This document shows, piece by piece, positions 1 through 16,399 of a stretch of DNA of 64,000 nucleotides. The stretch is from Azoarcus sp. Aa7 (GTDB lineage Bacteria > Pseudomonadota > Gammaproteobacteria > Burkholderiales > Rhodocyclaceae): positions 124,001 through 188,000 of the forward strand of contig NZ_QVLR01000056.1 in assembly GCF_014822185.1 (NCBI RefSeq). Reading direction: 5' to 3'. Made by a program: the position numbers and the translations under genes. Numbering within the stretch: the stretch's first letter is position 1; each line of letters starts with the position of its first letter. The notes under the pieces are model-generated. The model was not told where the DNA came from. It did not search any database and was given only the letters and a program-made list of their open reading frames with translations.

Positions 1-89
1 AACTGCGTTTCCGGAACACCGCGCGGACAAGTCGCCGCGACTCAAGCCAGCCTAGCCCCTCCCCTCGGGCATGGCAATGGGGCGGGCGT

Positions 90-1496
90 TCAGCCCGCGG
101 GGACGACCTTGCCCGGATTCATCAGGTTGTGCGGATCGAGCGACAGCTTCAGCGCGCGCATCGCGTCCACCGCGGCGTCCCCGTGCTCGACGACGAGGAA
201 ATCCTTCTTCCCGAAGCCGATTCCGTGTTCGCCCGTGCAGGTTCCGTCCATCGCCAGTGCCCGCTCGACGATCCTGCGGTTGAGCGCTTCGGCGCGTGCG
301 ATCTCGTCGGGGCTTTCCGGATCGACCAGGATCACCGTATGGAAATTGCCGTCGCCGACGTGGCCGACGATGGGCGCGATGAATCCGCTCGCGGCGATGT
401 CTTCGCGTGCGCCGGCGATGCAGTCCGCGAGGCGCGAAATCGGCACGCACACATCGGTGGTGACTCCGCGGCAGCCCGGGCGCAAGTTGATCGACGCGAA
501 ATACACGTCATGGCGCGCCGCCCACAGCCGGCTGCGGTCCTCCGGGCGCGTCGCCCATTCGAAGTCCTGCCCGCCGTTCTCGCGCGCGATCTCCTGCACG
601 GTCTGCGCCTGCTCCTCCACGCCCGCCGTGGAGCCGTGGAACTCGAAGAACAGCATCGGCGCCTCGCGCAGGCTCGTCTTGCTGTAGCGGTTGATCGCCT
701 GCACGGTCAGCGTATCCAGCAACTCGATGCGCGCCACCGGCACGCCGAGCTGGATCGTCTGGATCACCGTGCGCACCGCGTCATCGACGTCCGGGAAGGC
801 GCACACCGCTGCGGACACCGCCTCCGGCAGCGGGTGCAGCCGCACCGTCAGCTCGGTGATCAGACCCAGCGTGCCTTCCGAGCCGACCATCAGCGCGGTG
901 AGATCGTAGCCCGCCGAGGATTTTCGCGCCCGCCCGCCGGTGCGGATCACGCGCCCGTCCGCGAGCACCACCTCCAGCGCGAGCACGTTGTCGCGCATCG
1001 TCCCGTAGCGCACCGCATTCGTCCCGGAGGCGCGCGTCGAAGCCATCCCCCCGAGGCTCGCATCGGCGCCGGGATCGACGGGAAAGAACAGTCCCGTGCC
1101 GTGCAGCGCCGCGTTGAGCTGCTTGCGCGTGATCCCCGGCTGTATCACCGCATCCATGTCGTCGCCGTGGATCGCGAGCACCCTGCTCATCTGCGCGAAG
1201 TCCACGCTCAGGCCGCCTTGCAGCGCGAGCACGTGCCCCTCCAGCGAACTGCCGACCCCGAACGGAACGATGGGTACGCGATGCGCATGGCACGCGCGAG
1301 CGATCTCGACCGTCTCTTCGGTGGTGTGCGGCCATACGACGGCATCCGGCAGCATGTCGGGGAAATGCGACTCGTCATGCCCGTGATGCGCGCGCACGGC
1401 CTCCGCCGTCGAAAAGCGTTCTCCGAAGCGCGCACGCAGCGCATCGACAAAGCTGGCGGGAAGTGGCGCGCGCAAACCGGGGGAGGGGACCGTCAT
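90..1496 (-). CDS. FAD-linked oxidase, glycolate oxidase (GlcD) / D-lactate dehydrogenase (cytochrome) type
   Basis: A 468-residue flavoprotein that probably oxidises a 2-hydroxy acid such as D-lactate or glycolate and passes electrons to a quinone or cytochrome. The N-terminal half is a PCMH-type FAD-binding domain (about residues 50-230, with VPFGVGSSLEGH near 77-88). The C-terminal half is the FAD-oxidase cap domain, with GHVGDGNFH at 378-386 and GEHGIG at about 422-427, both hallmarks of this family. The length is normal for the single-polypeptide D-lactate dehydrogenase branch. The ATG is preceded by GGAG on the minus strand. The gene stands alone, divergent from the tRNA/tuf operon. Substrate choice between lactate and glycolate cannot be read from the sequence. 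Confidence 0.85.
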   Translation of the reverse strand: MTVPSPGLRAPLPASFVDALRARFGERFSTAEAVRAHHGHDESHFPDMLPDAVVWPHTTEETVEIARACHAHRVPIVPFGVGSSLEGHVLALQGGLSVDFAQMSRVLAIHGDDMDAVIQPGITRKQLNAALHGTGLFFPVDPGADASLGGMASTRASGTNAVRYGTMRDNVLALEVVLADGRVIRTGGRARKSSAGYDLTALMVGSEGTLGLITELTVRLHPLPEAVSAAVCAFPDVDDAVRTVIQTIQLGVPVARIELLDTLTVQAINRYSKTSLREAPMLFFEFHGSTAGVEEQAQTVQEIARENGGQDFEWATRPEDRSRLWAARHDVYFASINLRPGCRGVTTDVCVPISRLADCIAGAREDIAASGFIAPIVGHVGDGNFHTVILVDPESPDEIARAEALNRRIVERALAMDGTCTGEHGIGFGKKDFLVVEHGDAAVDAMRALKLSLDPHNLMNPGKVVPAG

Positions 1497-1626
1497 TGCC
1501 TCAACTCCAGGGGAAAGATGCGCAATCTTCCCCCATTTTCATTCCTGCGGCACGATGGGTCGCCCCATGGGCGTCCGTACCGAAGCCGGGAAACGCGGGC
1601 TGTCTGCAAAAAAGTTCAAACAGTGT

Positions 1627-1655
1627 TTGACACGCGCGAAATGATCCCCTATAGT
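1627..1655 (+). promoter_or_regulatory. Sigma-70 promoter of the tRNA(Tyr-Gly-Thr)-tuf operon
   Basis: A perfect -35 TTGACA (1627-1632) is followed by 17 bp and a -10 TATAGT (1650-1655). Transcription should start near 1662, nine bases before the mature 5' end of tRNA-Tyr. The discriminator after the -10 is GCGCG-rich, as in stringently controlled stable-RNA promoters. An A-rich tract (about 1608-1613) lies just upstream of the -35 box and may act as an UP element. A short inverted repeat TCAAAC-AGT-GTTTGA (1616-1630) overlaps the -35. Confidence 0.85.
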
Positions 1656-1670
1656 GCGCGTCTTCCGTTT

Positions 1671-1756
<86 letters not shown>

Positions 1757-1818
1757 GTTTTGCGGTCGGCTCGCTGTTCGAGCTGGCCAGGGTGTAAAGC
1801 GTTTCGTCTGCGTTGTAT

Positions 1819-1892
1819 GCGGGTGTAGCTCAATGGTAGAGCAGAAGCCTTCCAAGCTTATGACGAGGGTTCGATTCCCTTCACCCGCTCCA
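1819..1892 (+). tRNA. tRNA-Gly (TCC)
   Basis: A 74-base cloverleaf with acceptor GCGGGTG/CACCCGC, discriminator T and encoded CCA. The anticodon loop CTTCCAA carries TCC at 1851-1853. It is the second tRNA of the tuf transcription unit, as in the tyrU-glyT-thrT-tufB order of enterobacteria. Confidence 0.97.
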
Positions 1893-1919
1893 GGCTTGGT
1901 GTGCTTAGGTTTTTACGGA

Positions 1920-1994
<75 letters not shown>

Positions 1995-2062
1995 CAGTTT
2001 TTCGTGTTGTTGTGGTCGATCTGTTCGGTCCGGTTTTCTGAATCTGTCAAAGAGGTACTGGC

Positions 2063-3253
2063 ATGGCTAAGGGTAAGTTTGAGCGGACGAAACCGCACGT
2101 AAACGTTGGGACGATCGGCCACGTTGACCATGGCAAGACGACCCTGACCGCAGCGATCACGACGATCCTGTCGTCGAAGTTCGGCGGCGAGGCGAAGGCC
2201 TATGACCAGATCGACGCGGCGCCGGAAGAAAAGGCGCGCGGCATCACGATCAACACCGCGCACGTCGAATACGAAACCGCGGCCCGCCACTACGCCCACG
2301 TCGACTGCCCGGGTCACGCCGACTACGTGAAGAACATGATCACCGGTGCCGCGCAGATGGACGGCGCGATCCTGGTCGTGTCGGCCGCTGACGGCCCGAT
2401 GCCGCAGACCCGCGAGCACATCCTGCTTGCCCGTCAGGTCGGCGTGCCGTACATCATCGTGTTCATGAACAAGTGCGACATGGTCGACGACGCCGAGCTG
2501 CTCGAGCTCGTCGAGATGGAAGTGCGCGAACTGCTGTCGAAGTACGACTTTCCGGGCGACGACATTCCCATCGTCAAGGGCTCGGCGCTGAAGGCGATCG
2601 AAGGCGACAAGGGTGAGCTCGGCGAAGAGGCGATCATGAAGCTCGCCGAGGCGCTCGACTCCTACATCCCGACGCCGGAGCGCGCGATCGACAAGCCGTT
2701 CCTGCTGCCGATCGAGGACGTGTTCTCGATCTCCGGTCGCGGCACCGTCGTGACCGGCCGCGTCGAGCGCGGCATCGTCAAGGTCGGTGAGGAAGTTGAA
2801 ATCGTCGGCATCAAGCCCACGGTCAAGACCATCTGCACCGGCGTGGAAATGTTCCGCAAGCTGCTCGATCAGGGTCAGGCGGGCGACAACGTCGGCGTGC
2901 TGCTGCGCGGCACCAAGCGTGAAGATGTCGAGCGTGGTCAGGTCCTGTGCAAGCCGGGTTCGATCAAGCCGCACACTCACTTCACGGGCGAAGTGTACGT
3001 GCTGTCGAAGGAGGAGGGTGGCCGTCACACCCCGTTCTTCAACAACTACCGTCCGCAGTTCTACTTCCGTACGACCGATGTGACCGGTTCGATCGCGCTG
3101 CCGGAAGGCACCGAGATGGTCATGCCGGGTGACAACGTGTCGATCACGGTCAAGCTGCTGGCTCCGATCGCCATGGAAGAAGGTCTGCGTTTCGCGATCC
3201 GCGAAGGTGGCCGTACCGTTGGCGCCGGCGTCGTCGCCAAGATCATCGAGTAA
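2063..3253 (+). CDS. tuf: Elongation factor Tu (first copy)
   Basis: A 396-residue GTPase that delivers aminoacyl-tRNA to the ribosomal A site. GHVDHGKTT (P-loop, about residues 19-27), DCPGHADY and NKCD motifs are all present, followed by the two beta-barrel domains. The length matches other proteobacterial EF-Tu. The gene is co-transcribed with the three tRNAs upstream and followed by tRNA-Trp. Its DNA appears identical to the second tuf gene at 18525-19715 except for synonymous changes in codons 3 and 4, which points to gene conversion. Confidence 0.99.
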   Translation: MAKGKFERTKPHVNVGTIGHVDHGKTTLTAAITTILSSKFGGEAKAYDQIDAAPEEKARGITINTAHVEYETAARHYAHVDCPGHADYVKNMITGAAQMDGAILVVSAADGPMPQTREHILLARQVGVPYIIVFMNKCDMVDDAELLELVEMEVRELLSKYDFPGDDIPIVKGSALKAIEGDKGELGEEAIMKLAEALDSYIPTPERAIDKPFLLPIEDVFSISGRGTVVTGRVERGIVKVGEEVEIVGIKPTVKTICTGVEMFRKLLDQGQAGDNVGVLLRGTKREDVERGQVLCKPGSIKPHTHFTGEVYVLSKEEGGRHTPFFNNYRPQFYFRTTDVTGSIALPEGTEMVMPGDNVSITVKLLAPIAMEEGLRFAIREGGRTVGAGVVAKIIE

Positions 3254-3286
3254 TTGCGGCTGAAAACCGAAGCAATTGCCTGATCG

Positions 3287-3313
3287 AAGGCGCCTCGCAA
3301 GCCGGGGCGCCTT
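3287..3313 (+). other. Hairpin between tuf and tRNA-Trp
   Basis: A perfect 8-bp stem AAGGCGCC/GGCGCCTT (3287-3294 and 3306-3313) with an 11-base loop. It is not followed by a T tract, so it is more likely an RNA processing or stability element than an efficient terminator. Confidence 0.5.
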
Positions 3314-3327
3314 GTAGTCTCTGCTGC

Positions 3328-3403
3328 AGGGGTATAGCTCAATTGGCAGAGCGTCGGTCTCCAAAACCGAAGGTTGGGGGTTCGATTCCCTCTGCCCCTG
3401 CCA
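3328..3403 (+). tRNA. tRNA-Trp (CCA)
   Basis: A 76-base cloverleaf with acceptor AGGGGTA/TGCCCCT (one G-T wobble plus an A-T end pair), discriminator G and encoded CCA. The anticodon CCA is at 3361-3363. It sits between tuf and secE, its usual place in betaproteobacteria. Confidence 0.96.
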
Positions 3404-3429
3404 CTCAATTCCGGGTTTTCAATATCTAG

Positions 3430-3777
3430 ATGGCCGATAAGTTCAAGTTCGCGCTGGCTCTCGCCCTGCTTGCAGCCGGCGTAGTCGGCTTCTATCAGCT
3501 TTCCGAGCAAGCGCTGGTGCTGCGCGTGCTGTCGGTGCTCGCCGGTGTTGCGGCTGGCGCGGCGGTCGCGTGGCAATCCGAGCCGGGGCGCCGTTTTGTC
3601 GAGTTCGCGCGCGAGGCGATCACCGAGGCGAAGAAGGTCGTGTGGCCTTCGCGCAAGGAAACAGTGCAGACGACCGGAATGGTGTTCGCCTTCGCTGTGG
3701 TGATGGCGGTTTTTCTATGGTTGACCGACAAGAGCCTCGAGTGGGTTCTCTACGACCTCATCTTGGGCTGGAAGTGA
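3430..3777 (+). CDS. secE: Preprotein translocase subunit SecE
   Basis: A 115-residue inner-membrane subunit of the SecYEG translocon. Three hydrophobic segments (about residues 7-23, 30-47 and 83-103) flank the conserved cytoplasmic stretch [20 protein letters not shown], as in the three-helix SecE of E. coli. The stop codon is two bases from the nusG start, so the two genes are translationally close. No clear Shine-Dalgarno sequence precedes the ATG. The start is supported by family length and by the hydrophobic N-terminus. Confidence 0.96.
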   Translation: MADKFKFALALALLAAGVVGFYQLSEQALVLRVLSVLAGVAAGAAVAWQSEPGRRFVEFAREAITEAKKVVWPSRKETVQTTGMVFAFAVVMAVFLWLTDKSLEWVLYDLILGWK

Positions 3778-3779
3778 TC

Positions 3780-4313
3780 ATGACGAAGCGCTGGTACGTG
3801 GTGCATGCCTATTCGGGCTTCGAGAAGTCCGTCCAACGCGCGCTCGTCGAGCGTATCGCTCGCGCGGGAATGCAGGATTCCTTCGGGCAGATCCTCGTGC
3901 CCGTCGAAGAAGTGATCGAGATGAAGAGCGGCCAGAAGAGCATTTCCGAGCGGAAGTTCTTCCCCGGTTACGTCCTTGTCGAGATGGATATGAATGACGA
4001 GAGCTGGCACCTGGTCAAATCCACTCCCAAGGTCACGGGTTTCGTCGGCGGCACCGCCAACAAGCCCACCCCGATTTCCGAGAAGGAAGTCGAGAAGATC
4101 ATGCAGCAGATGCAGGAGGGTGTCGAGAAGCCGCGCCCGAAGGTGCTGTGGGAGATGGGCGAGGTCGTGCGCGTCAAGGAAGGTCCGTTTACCGACTTCC
4201 ACGGCTCGGTGGAAGACGTCAATTACGACAAGAGCAAGCTGCGCGTGATGGTCACGATCTTCGGTCGTGCGACGCCGGTCGAGCTGGATTTCAGTCAGGT
4301 CGAAAAGACCTGA
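3780..4313 (+). CDS. nusG: Transcription termination/antitermination factor NusG
   Basis: A 177-residue protein that binds RNA polymerase across the clamp and links it to Rho or ribosomal protein S10. The NGN domain begins at [16 protein letters not shown]. The C-terminal KOW domain includes [20 protein letters not shown]. The chosen ATG directly follows the secE stop and gives the classical MTKRWYVV start. A longer frame upstream overlaps secE and is not credible. Confidence 0.98.
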   Translation: MTKRWYVVHAYSGFEKSVQRALVERIARAGMQDSFGQILVPVEEVIEMKSGQKSISERKFFPGYVLVEMDMNDESWHLVKSTPKVTGFVGGTANKPTPISEKEVEKIMQQMQEGVEKPRPKVLWEMGEVVRVKEGPFTDFHGSVEDVNYDKSKLRVMVTIFGRATPVELDFSQVEKT

Positions 4314-4417
4314 TGCAGGCGGGCCGCATGGCCCGGACATGCCCGCCTCGTGCGGGCGCAAGCGAGGAGCGCCGGTCGATGCCGACGCGTTTGAACTCAT
4401 AACAGGAGCTAGCCGCG

Positions 4418-4849
4418 ATGGCAAAGAAAATCATCGGCTATATCAAGCTGCAAGTGCCAGCTGGTAAAGCCAACCCCAGTCCCCCGATCGGCCCGGCGCT
4501 TGGTCAGCGCGGTCTGAACATCATGGAATTCTGCAAGGCGTTCAACGCCAAGACCCAGGGCATGGAGCCCGGTCTGCCGATTCCGGTGGTGATCACGGCG
4601 TTTGCCGACAAGAGCTTCACCTTCATCATGAAGACCCCGCCCGCGACGGTCCTCATCAAGAAGGCAGCCGGCATCAAGTCGGGTTCGGCCAAGCCGCACA
4701 CCGACAAGGTCGGTTCGATCACGCGCGCTCAGGTCGAAGAGATCGCCAAGGCCAAGATGCCTGACCTGACCGCCGCGAACATGGACGCCGCCGTGCGTAC
4801 CATCGCCGGTTCCGCGCGCAGCATGGGCATCACGGTGGAGGGTCTCTGA
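4418..4849 (+). CDS. rplK: Ribosomal protein L11
   Basis: A 143-residue 50S protein that binds the GTPase-associated region of 23S rRNA and is needed for stringent-response signalling. The N-terminal domain holds the proline-rich [19 protein letters not shown]. The C-terminal RNA-binding domain ends in [16 protein letters not shown] precedes the ATG. rplA follows after two bases, forming the classical rplKA pair downstream of nusG. Confidence 0.99.
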   Translation: MAKKIIGYIKLQVPAGKANPSPPIGPALGQRGLNIMEFCKAFNAKTQGMEPGLPIPVVITAFADKSFTFIMKTPPATVLIKKAAGIKSGSAKPHTDKVGSITRAQVEEIAKAKMPDLTAANMDAAVRTIAGSARSMGITVEGL

Positions 4850-4851
4850 TC

Positions 4852-5550
4852 ATGGCGAAGCTTTCGAAACGAGTTCAGGCGCTGCGCGCCAAGGTTGACA
4901 GCAATCGCGTCTACACCGTCGCCGAGGCTCTCGCCCTGGTGAAGGAGTGCGCGACCGCCAAGTTCGACGAATCGGTCGATATCGCCGTGAATCTCGGCGT
5001 GGATGCACGCAAGTCCGACCAGGTCGTGCGCGGCTCCGTCGTGCTGCCTGCCGGTACCGGCAAGACCGTGCGTGTGGCCGTGTTCGCCCAGGGCGACAAG
5101 GCCGAAGCCGCCCGCGCTGCCGGTGCCGATATCGTCGGTTTCGACGACCTCGCCGAGCAGGTCAAGGCTGGCAACATCGGCTTCGACCTCTGCATCGCCA
5201 CGCCGGACGCCATGCGCGTCGTCGGTCAGCTCGGCCAGATCCTCGGTCCGCGCGGCCTGATGCCGAACCCGAAGGTCGGCACCGTAACCATGGACGTCAC
5301 CACTGCCGTCAAGAACGCCAAGGCCGGTCAGGTCCAGTACCGCACCGACAAGGCCGGCATCGTGCATGCCACGATCGGCCGCGCCTCGTTCTCGGTCGAG
5401 GCGCTGCAGCAGAACCTCGGCGCGCTCGTCGAAGCGCTGCAGAAGGCGAAGCCCGCCGCTTCGAAGGGCGTCTATCTGCGCCGTGTCGCCGTGTCGAGCA
5501 CCATGGGTACCGGCGTGCGCGTCGAGCCGTCGAGCATCATCGCAGCCTGA
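4852..5550 (+). CDS. rplA: Ribosomal protein L1
   Basis: A 232-residue 50S protein that forms the L1 stalk and, in other bacteria, represses the rplKA mRNA. The signature [15 protein letters not shown] is near residue 130. Length and two-domain layout are normal. It is the second gene of the rplKA pair. A 233-bp leader separates it from rplJ. Confidence 0.99.
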   Translation: MAKLSKRVQALRAKVDSNRVYTVAEALALVKECATAKFDESVDIAVNLGVDARKSDQVVRGSVVLPAGTGKTVRVAVFAQGDKAEAARAAGADIVGFDDLAEQVKAGNIGFDLCIATPDAMRVVGQLGQILGPRGLMPNPKVGTVTMDVTTAVKNAKAGQVQYRTDKAGIVHATIGRASFSVEALQQNLGALVEALQKAKPAASKGVYLRRVAVSSTMGTGVRVEPSSIIAA

Positions 5551-5783
5551 TCGGGCTGTACAACGAACTTTGGGACGCTCCGCGCGCAAGTGCGGAGCGG
5601 ATCGTCAAAGACCGCAGGTGTGGTCGCTCCCGCGACTGCTTAAGCATCTCCGGATGGCCTGCGCAGACGGTGTGCCCAGAACAGGATTCTGGCCGATTCG
5701 TCGGCCGCGCTCCTGATCCAGGTCGCCGTGGGTGCGAGCCGTGAAGTTCGGTTCGCGTGTGGACTTGAAAGGAGGAAAGACCT
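5551..5783 (+). promoter_or_regulatory. Putative L10 leader of the rplJL-rpoBC unit
   Basis: This untranslated stretch between rplA and rplJ is where many bacteria carry the L10(L12)4-binding autoregulatory leader. It has a perfect 8-bp hairpin CGCTCCGC/GCGGAGCG (5576-5583 and 5592-5599) and ends in a strong AAAGGAGGA ribosome binding site (about 5768-5775) before the GTG of rplJ. No good sigma-70 promoter was found inside it. Assignment as an L10 leader rests on position and structure potential, not on a covariance search. Confidence 0.55.
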
Positions 5784-6284
5784 GTGGGTCTCAATCTTGA
5801 TGACAAGAAAGCCGTAGTGGCAGAGGTGTCGGCACAGGTGGCCAACGCTCAGACCATCGCGGTGGCCGAGTATCGTGGCATCGAAGTGGGTGATCTCACT
5901 GCGCTGCGTGCGAAGGCCCGCGAAGCTGGCGTGTACCTGCGTGTGCTGAAGAACACCCTGGTGCGCCGTGCGATCGCCGAAACCCCGTTCGCCGGGTTGT
6001 CGGATCAGCTGACTGGTCCGCTGATCTATGGCATTTCGGAAGATCCGGTTGCCGCAGCCAAGGTGCTGAACGACTTCGCCAAGGGCAACGACAAGCTGGT
6101 GCTGAAGGCCGGTTCCTATGCGGGCAATACGCTCGACAAGGCCGGCGTGCAAGCGCTCGCGTCGATCCCGAGCCGCGAAGAGTTGCTCGCCAAGCTGCTG
6201 GGCGTCATGCAGGCGCCGGTTTCCGGCTTCGCATGCACGCTGGCCGCCCTCGCCAAGAAGCGCGAGGAAGAGGCGGCTGCCTGA
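5784..6284 (+). CDS. rplJ: Ribosomal protein L10
   Basis: A 166-residue protein that forms the base of the L7/L12 stalk on 23S rRNA. It starts with GTG ([15 protein letters not shown]), eight bases after a GGAGG. The N-terminal rRNA-binding globular part contains AVAEYRGI and [11 protein letters not shown]. The C-terminal helix, which binds L12 dimers, ends in [13 protein letters not shown]. It is followed by rplL after 39 bp. Confidence 0.98.
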   Translation: MGLNLDDKKAVVAEVSAQVANAQTIAVAEYRGIEVGDLTALRAKAREAGVYLRVLKNTLVRRAIAETPFAGLSDQLTGPLIYGISEDPVAAAKVLNDFAKGNDKLVLKAGSYAGNTLDKAGVQALASIPSREELLAKLLGVMQAPVSGFACTLAALAKKREEEAAA

Positions 6285-6323
6285 CCGTTTTCCGAAAAAG
6301 TTTCGATTTAGGAGTGATTTGAC

Positions 6324-6698
6324 ATGGCTATCAGCAAAGAAGACATCCTCGAAGCCGTTGGCTCGATGACCGTTATGGAACTGAACGACCTGGTGAAGGC
6401 GTTCGAAGAGAAGTTCGGTGTTTCCGCTGCCTCGATGGCGGTTGCTGCCCCGGGCGCCGGCGCCGCAGCCGCGGTCGTTGAAGAGAAGACCGAGTTCGAC
6501 GTCGTCCTGCTTGCAGCCGGCGAGAAGAAGGTTGAGGTGATCAAGGTTGTCCGCGCTGCCACGGGCCTCGGCCTGAAGGAAGCGAAGGACTTGGTCGATG
6601 GCGCGCCGAAGACCGTCAAGGAAGGTGCTCCGAAGGCCGACGCTGATGCGCTCAAGAAGCAGCTCGAAGACGCCGGCGCGAAGGTCGAGATCAAGTAA
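6324..6698 (+). CDS. rplL: Ribosomal protein L7/L12
   Basis: A 124-residue acidic stalk protein that recruits translational GTPases. The N-terminal dimerisation domain (about 1-35) is followed by an Ala/Gly-rich hinge ([20 protein letters not shown]) and a C-terminal domain with [25 protein letters not shown] precedes the ATG. An attenuator-like hairpin lies just downstream, before rpoB. Confidence 0.99.
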   Translation: MAISKEDILEAVGSMTVMELNDLVKAFEEKFGVSAASMAVAAPGAGAAAAVVEEKTEFDVVLLAAGEKKVEVIKVVRAATGLGLKEAKDLVDGAPKTVKEGAPKADADALKKQLEDAGAKVEIK

Positions 6699-6715
6699 TA
6701 CCGAGTTGTCTCTCG

Positions 6716-6746
6716 GGGCTGGCGCTCATCCGGGCGCCAGCCCTTT
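6716..6746 (+). terminator. Attenuator-like hairpin between rplL and rpoB
   Basis: A perfect 10-bp stem GGGCTGGCGC/GCGCCAGCCC (6716-6725 and 6734-6743) with an 8-base loop and only three Ts after it. The equivalent junction in E. coli has a partial terminator that lowers rpoBC expression relative to rplJL. This hairpin is in the right place for the same job. A second weaker stem, GATAAG/CTTATC, lies downstream at about 6785-6808. Confidence 0.6.
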
Positions 6747-6875
6747 CGTGCTTTGTAAATCCAAGAAGCCAGAACCCAGCGCGAGATAAGGTGTCCACAA
6801 GCTTATCGCCTGGCCCGATCTCCTCGGGGCGCTGTGTTCTGTCTCTTTGACGTCCGACCTCTACCCGGAGCATCC

Positions 6876-11009
<4,134 letters not shown>

Positions 11010-11050
11010 ACCGGGTTAATGCCCACGAAGCCACCCGGACGGAGTGATTT

Positions 11051-15280
<4,230 letters not shown>

Positions 15281-15285
15281 CTTTT

Positions 15286-15319
15286 GCCGGGCTGTCGGGA
15301 TAACATCCGGCCTCTTTTT
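15286..15319 (+). terminator. Possible weak terminator after rpoC
   Basis: A 5-bp stem GCCGG/CCGGC (15286-15290 and 15307-15311) closes a 16-base loop with partial internal pairing, followed by TCTTTTT (15313-15319). The T tract supports termination, but the stem is weak, so some readthrough into rpsL is likely. Confidence 0.45.
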
Positions 15320-15389
15320 GTGGACTGACCAATCGTAGTCAGCCTCAGCCGGAATCAACCGCCCGGGGCGGCCTCGAGGGCTGTCCCGG

Positions 15390-15395
15390 TATAAT
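15390..15395 (+). promoter_or_regulatory. -10 element upstream of rpsL
   Basis: A perfect TATAAT at 15390-15395 without a recognisable -35 at 16-18 bp. Transcription from it would start about ten bases before the rpsL ATG, leaving almost no leader. No Shine-Dalgarno sequence is visible in AAAATTCTCAAGCT before the start codon. Confidence 0.5.
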
Positions 15396-15411
15396 GGAAA
15401 ATTCTCAAGCT

Positions 15412-15789
15412 ATGCCAACAATTAATCAGCTCGTCCGCAAGCCCCGGCAACTTGCAGTCGTCAAGAGCAAAGTGCCGGCGCTCGATGCATGTCCGCAGAA
15501 GCGTGGTGTGTGCACCCGTGTCTATACCACGACGCCTAAGAAGCCGAACTCCGCGCTGCGGAAGGTTGCGAAAGTTCGTCTGACGAACGGCTTCGAAGTG
15601 ATCTCGTATATCGGTGGCGAAGGTCACAACCTTCAGGAGCACTCGGTGGTCCTGATTCGCGGTGGTCGTGTGAAGGACTTGCCGGGTGTGCGCTACCACA
15701 TCGTCCGCGGCTCGCTCGACCTGCAGGGCGTCAAGGATCGTAAGCAGTCGCGCTCGAAGTACGGCGCCAAGCGTCCGAAGAAATCCTAA
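15412..15789 (+). CDS. rpsL: Ribosomal protein S12
   Basis: A 125-residue 30S protein at the decoding centre. The family start [12 protein letters not shown] fixes the ATG at 15412; an in-frame ATG six codons upstream lies inside the TATAAT element and is rejected. The residues Lys43 (TTPKKPNS) and Lys88 (GGRVKDLPG), whose changes confer streptomycin resistance elsewhere, are the sensitive type. rpsG follows after 32 bp and then fusA and tuf, the str operon order. The missing Shine-Dalgarno sequence is unusual for such a highly expressed gene. Confidence 0.98.
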   Translation: MPTINQLVRKPRQLAVVKSKVPALDACPQKRGVCTRVYTTTPKKPNSALRKVAKVRLTNGFEVISYIGGEGHNLQEHSVVLIRGGRVKDLPGVRYHIVRGSLDLQGVKDRKQSRSKYGAKRPKKS

Positions 15790-15809
15790 TTGTCGGCATT
15801 CAGAAATAG

Positions 15810-16292
<483 letters not shown>

Positions 16293-16311
16293 GCGGCTTC
16301 GGACAGCGGTT

Positions 16312-16341
16312 AATCGGGCCCTGGCAAGGGCTCGATTGTTT
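16312..16341 (+). terminator. Terminator-like hairpin between rpsG and fusA
   Basis: A 10-bp stem ATCGGGCCCT/AGGGCTCGAT with one G-T wobble and a GGCA loop (16312-16335), followed by TGTTTTG. It resembles an attenuator within the str operon and may set fusA-tuf expression relative to rpsLG. Confidence 0.5.
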
Positions 16342-16360
16342 TGTAATAAGACACTTGGAC

Positions 16361-16377
16361 TTTCGCGCCTGGCGCGA
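16361..16377 (+). other. Hairpin 22 bases upstream of the fusA start codon
   Basis: TTCGCGC-CTG-GCGCGAA forms a perfect 7-bp stem with a 3-base loop. It sits just before the AAGGCAGGA ribosome binding site of fusA, so it could influence translation initiation or mark an RNA processing site. Confidence 0.4.
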
Positions 16378-16399
16378 ATTCTGGAAGGCAGGATAAACC

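Noticed and set aside
6834-6875. Longer RpoB start 14 codons upstream
   Set aside because: The family start MAYSYTEKK fits and the extra residues are not conserved in type.
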